A stretch of 64,000 nucleotides of DNA, taken from the NCBI RefSeq assembly GCF_947504225.1, contig NZ_CANNGT010000005.1, positions 62,001 through 126,000 of the forward strand, given 5' to 3'. Numbering within the stretch: position 1 is the first letter of the stretch; each line of letters starts with the position of its first letter. Positions 61,373 through 64,000 of the stretch are shown piece by piece. The position numbers and the translations under genes are program-made. The DNA is from Brumimicrobium ulvae (GTDB taxonomy: Bacteria; Bacteroidota; Bacteroidia; Flavobacteriales_D; Crocinitomicaceae). The notes under the pieces are model-generated. The model was not told where the DNA came from. It searched no databases and saw only the letters and a list, made by a program, of their open reading frames with translations.

Positions 61373-61804
61373 GTGAAACAACATGTTCGAATATATTTGT
61401 TAGGACTTGTAGCGCTTTTCTTTATCAGCACTACTGGAGTAACCGTATATAGACACTATTGTAGCTTTGGTGGCGAGTTTTATGGTTTATTCATGGATGT
61501 TAATCATGATTGTGGGCCAGATACCGCTGAAGAAGTTCACGCTTGTTGTTCTGTAAAGGATGTCAATTACGATATTCAAATCAAAGAAGAGTGTTGTACA
61601 AGTGATGTTGACGTTTATCAAATTGATACCGATTTGATTTATCAAGATGAGGATGTAGAACTGGTTAAAACCTTTGTTTGCAGCATTCCTTACCCAGTAA
61701 AACTACCTTTTCCTAAGGTAAAGGAGTTGGCAACCTCAAATAAGGCTCCGCCTGCCTTGACTTTAAATAGGCGTCTTTCTTTGTTTCAAAGGTACCTATT
61801 GTAG
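61373..61804 (+). CDS. HYC_CC_PP family protein
   Basis: 143 residues from a GTG. A membrane helix (LLGLVALFFISTTGVTV), then the family motifs in order: HYC (YRHYCSFGGE, residues 27-36), two CC pairs (HACCSV, EECCTS) and PP near the end (KAPPALTL). The Cys-rich layout suggests metal handling; the genes typically precede TonB-dependent receptors, as here with 110 bases between. Function not established. The ATG near the GTG is out of frame. Confidence 0.9.
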   Translation: MKQHVRIYLLGLVALFFISTTGVTVYRHYCSFGGEFYGLFMDVNHDCGPDTAEEVHACCSVKDVNYDIQIKEECCTSDVDVYQIDTDLIYQDEDVELVKTFVCSIPYPVKLPFPKVKELATSNKAPPALTLNRRLSLFQRYLL

Positions 61805-61914
61805 AATATTTATTTGATGGTCTGTTGGTGATGTTTTGATCGAATAGACATGATGGATTGTGATTTTATCACAGTTGATTAACATTTAATAAATTTATTC
61901 TAAACAATACGGAA

Positions 61915-64000
61915 ATGAAATACATTTTATTTATTACAATATTCATACTGGGCTTGTCTGCCTTTGGACAAAAGATAAGCCTCCAAGGATCAGTTAATAG
62001 TTATATAGATGGCAAGTCAACCTCGCCAATTTTTGGGGCAGAGGTTTTTCTGAAAAATGCCAAATCCGGTGATATTACGGATGAGAAAGGAAACTTTAAT
62101 ATCAAAACAGACGCACAACTTCCGGATACTTTAATTATACGTGCGAGTAGTTATCATCCCGATACGGTGGTGATTAGTGAACTGGAAGGAAATAATTACA
62201 AGGTTACACTTTATCCAGAATTCGTTTCAGATGAAGTGGTGATTAGAGCGAAAAGAGAGAATTCTAGTATTTTACGTTTAGACCCTCGAAATGTGGAGAA
62301 CCTAACCCAGGGAGAGTTGAGAAAAGCAGCTTGCTGTAACTTATCAGAATCTTTTGAAACTAACGCTACAGTTGATGTAGGTCTTGCTGATGGTGTGTCT
62401 GGATCGAAAAGGATTCAAATGATGGGGTTGAGTGGGCGTTATACGCAACTCCAGTTCGAAAATATACCCTTCATGCATAATCTTGATCAAGCTTTCGGTT
62501 TGTCTTCTGTTCCCGGTACTTGGATCCAGTCAATTCAGATTACAAAAGGAGCAGGAACTGTAACCAATGGTTATGAATCAATGGCTGGATTGATTAACCT
62601 TGAATATATGAAGCCAGATAATATTGAACGTCTTTTTGTAAATGGTTATGGAAGTATTCAGGGGAGGGCAGAGCTCAATATTCATGGAGGAAAGTCTGTT
62701 GGTGATAAATGGAGTACAGCTTGGTTTGTCCACGGAGCTTCTGTCATGCAAGAGAATGATAGGAATAAAGACGGATTTAGAGACCTTCCTCTAGGAGATG
62801 TACTGATTGCAATGAATCGTTGGAAGTACACAGCTGAACTTTTCAGGGCTCAAGTAGGTTTGAAGGTGAGCCATACTGATCAGCAAGGGGGGCAAATAGG
62901 ATTCGATCGATATGCGCACCAATCTAATCAAGGCCTGTATGGTGTAGGTATACGAAACACGAATGCTGAGTTGTTCGGAAAGACAGGTTTCTTGTTTAAG
63001 GAAGATGTTTTTAGTTCAATTGGAATAGTGTATTACGCAAAGTATAATGAATTGAACACAGTTTTCGGAAACCGTGCATTAAATGCAGTCGAGAGAAGAG
63101 GTTATATGAATACGATGTATGAAACCATCCTTGGGAATACAAATCATAAATTGAAGTCAGGATTGAGCTTCGTTTATGATGATTTAGAACAAACAATGGA
63201 TGATCGACTCCCTAATGATACGACATTACGTGATTTTGATCGGACAGAGATTGTTCCTGGTTTGTTTTCTGAATATACTTATACGGGCACACGATCAATT
63301 GTGGTGTTGGGAGCAAGGGTAGATTATCACAATCTGTACGAATGGCAGTTTACACCTCGTGCGAATTATAAAGTTGACCTAACTGAAAACATGGATATAC
63401 GATTGACCGCAGGACGTGGGTTTAGGGTTTCAAATTATGTAACGGACAACTTGTCGTTAATGGCAACAAACCTTCCATGGTATGTAGATAATGATATTCA
63501 ACCTGAAGTTTCTTGGAACTTTGGAGGGAGTTGGATGTGGGACTTTAAGTTGTTTGACCGAAAGGCGACATGGACAGCAGACTTTTACCACACACTTTTT
63601 GAAAATCAGTTGGTAGTAGACAGGGACGAATCAAGTGAATATATTCGTATGGGGAATTTGGATGGTTCATCATTTTCAAATGTGTTTCAAACAGATATTA
63701 AATTCGAACCCATTACGCGATTCGAAATTAAAGCAGCGTATAAATTCTTAGATGTAAAGTCGACAACAGGAGGAGAGTTAGAGACAGTTTTAATGGTTCC
63801 TAAGCACAGAGGATTTGTGAATCTTGCTTATGAGTCTAGAAACCGTAGATGGTCCTATGATTTAACACTTTCTGTTTTTGGTGCACAACGTTTGGCAAAA
63901 GTTAAACGTCCTGATGGTACTTTTACTGAAGATAATATGAGTGAAATAGTGCCAATGCTTTCCGGGCAAATAACGCATCGTTTCAAACATTTTGAAGTAT
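61915..64000 (+). CDS. TonB-dependent receptor, partial at window end
   Basis: 695 codons visible, open to the window edge. Signal peptide (MKYILFITIFILGLSAFG), carboxypeptidase-regulatory-like domain (FGAEVFLKNAKSGDITDEKG), plug domain with GSKRIQMMGLSGRYTQLQFE and beta strands of the barrel after residue ~240. Between the two lies LRKAACCNLSESFETNATVD with adjacent Cys residues, characteristic of the receptors paired with HYC_CC_PP proteins; copper or another metal is a likely substrate class, by inference. The barrel's C-terminal end is outside the window. Confidence 0.92.
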   Translation, partial: MKYILFITIFILGLSAFGQKISLQGSVNSYIDGKSTSPIFGAEVFLKNAKSGDITDEKGNFNIKTDAQLPDTLIIRASSYHPDTVVISELEGNNYKVTLYPEFVSDEVVIRAKRENSSILRLDPRNVENLTQGELRKAACCNLSESFETNATVDVGLADGVSGSKRIQMMGLSGRYTQLQFENIPFMHNLDQAFGLSSVPGTWIQSIQITKGAGTVTNGYESMAGLINLEYMKPDNIERLFVNGYGSIQGRAELNIHGGKSVGDKWSTAWFVHGASVMQENDRNKDGFRDLPLGDVLIAMNRWKYTAELFRAQVGLKVSHTDQQGGQIGFDRYAHQSNQGLYGVGIRNTNAELFGKTGFLFKEDVFSSIGIVYYAKYNELNTVFGNRALNAVERRGYMNTMYETILGNTNHKLKSGLSFVYDDLEQTMDDRLPNDTTLRDFDRTEIVPGLFSEYTYTGTRSIVVLGARVDYHNLYEWQFTPRANYKVDLTENMDIRLTAGRGFRVSNYVTDNLSLMATNLPWYVDNDIQPEVSWNFGGSWMWDFKLFDRKATWTADFYHTLFENQLVVDRDESSEYIRMGNLDGSSFSNVFQTDIKFEPITRFEIKAAYKFLDVKSTTGGELETVLMVPKHRGFVNLAYESRNRRWSYDLTLSVFGAQRLAKVKRPDGTFTEDNMSEIVPMLSGQITHRFKHFEV

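Overview
The window reads as a chromosomal segment of a low-GC, probably aquatic member of the Bacteroidetes, most likely order Flavobacteriales. The evidence is the C-terminal type A sorting domains of the type IX secretion system (T9SS) on four proteins, many SPII lipoproteins, the Bacteroidetes -7 promoter element TAnnTTTG in front of many genes, a HYC_CC_PP/TonB-receptor pair and a DUF4783-rlmH pair. Family-level placement is not possible from sequence reading alone. No tRNA, rRNA, CRISPR array, transposase, integrase or reverse transcriptase was seen.

Layout. 1-5145: a truncated lipoprotein gene, a PadR-PspC envelope-stress pair and valS. 5279-11095: urocanate hydratase, a small membrane protein, a RelE/ParE-type toxin-antitoxin pair with a second broken antitoxin copy, and a prolyl oligopeptidase lipoprotein. 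11393-21567: a LytTR two-component system (beta-propeller sensor plus LytTR regulator) divergent from a run of four secreted proteins, three of them T9SS cargo; one carries three 480-bp in-frame repeats whose differences fall in a few LRR-spaced clusters. 21758-24945: OsmC, a small exported protein, and a SoxB-like metallophosphatase followed by a secreted DsrE-like protein. 25259-32532: a glycosyltransferase, then a marR-mfp-RND-tolC efflux operon on the minus strand. 32715-38261: S1/P1 nuclease, a PolB-type exonuclease, YraN, an RsuA/RluB-type pseudouridine synthase, DUF4783 and rlmH. 38379-46523: rplU-rpmA, an EamA transporter, an HMA-domain lipoprotein, aldehyde dehydrogenase, glycyl-tRNA synthetase, an SPFH protein and a possible acyltransferase. 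47114-51424: a 1436-residue multidomain T9SS adhesin-like protein. 51558-61235: housekeeping and envelope genes (comM/yifB, gmhA, rsmG, ECF sigma factor, GT2, tgt, lptF/G-like permease, nfuA). 61373-64000: a HYC_CC_PP protein and a TonB-dependent receptor that leaves the window.

How it fits together. Most of the window is ordinary core genome. The accessory interest lies in the T9SS secretome block next to the LytTR system, the SoxB-like/DsrE-like pair with its altered active-site motifs, and the metal-linked receptor locus. Many starts can be fixed because the TAnnTTTG box overlaps the longer alternative start; three genes have the box 3-4 bases before the start codon and are predicted to give leaderless mRNAs. 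Intergenic gaps hold AATTCGTAATT-type short repeats and GC-rich palindromes of several sequence types.
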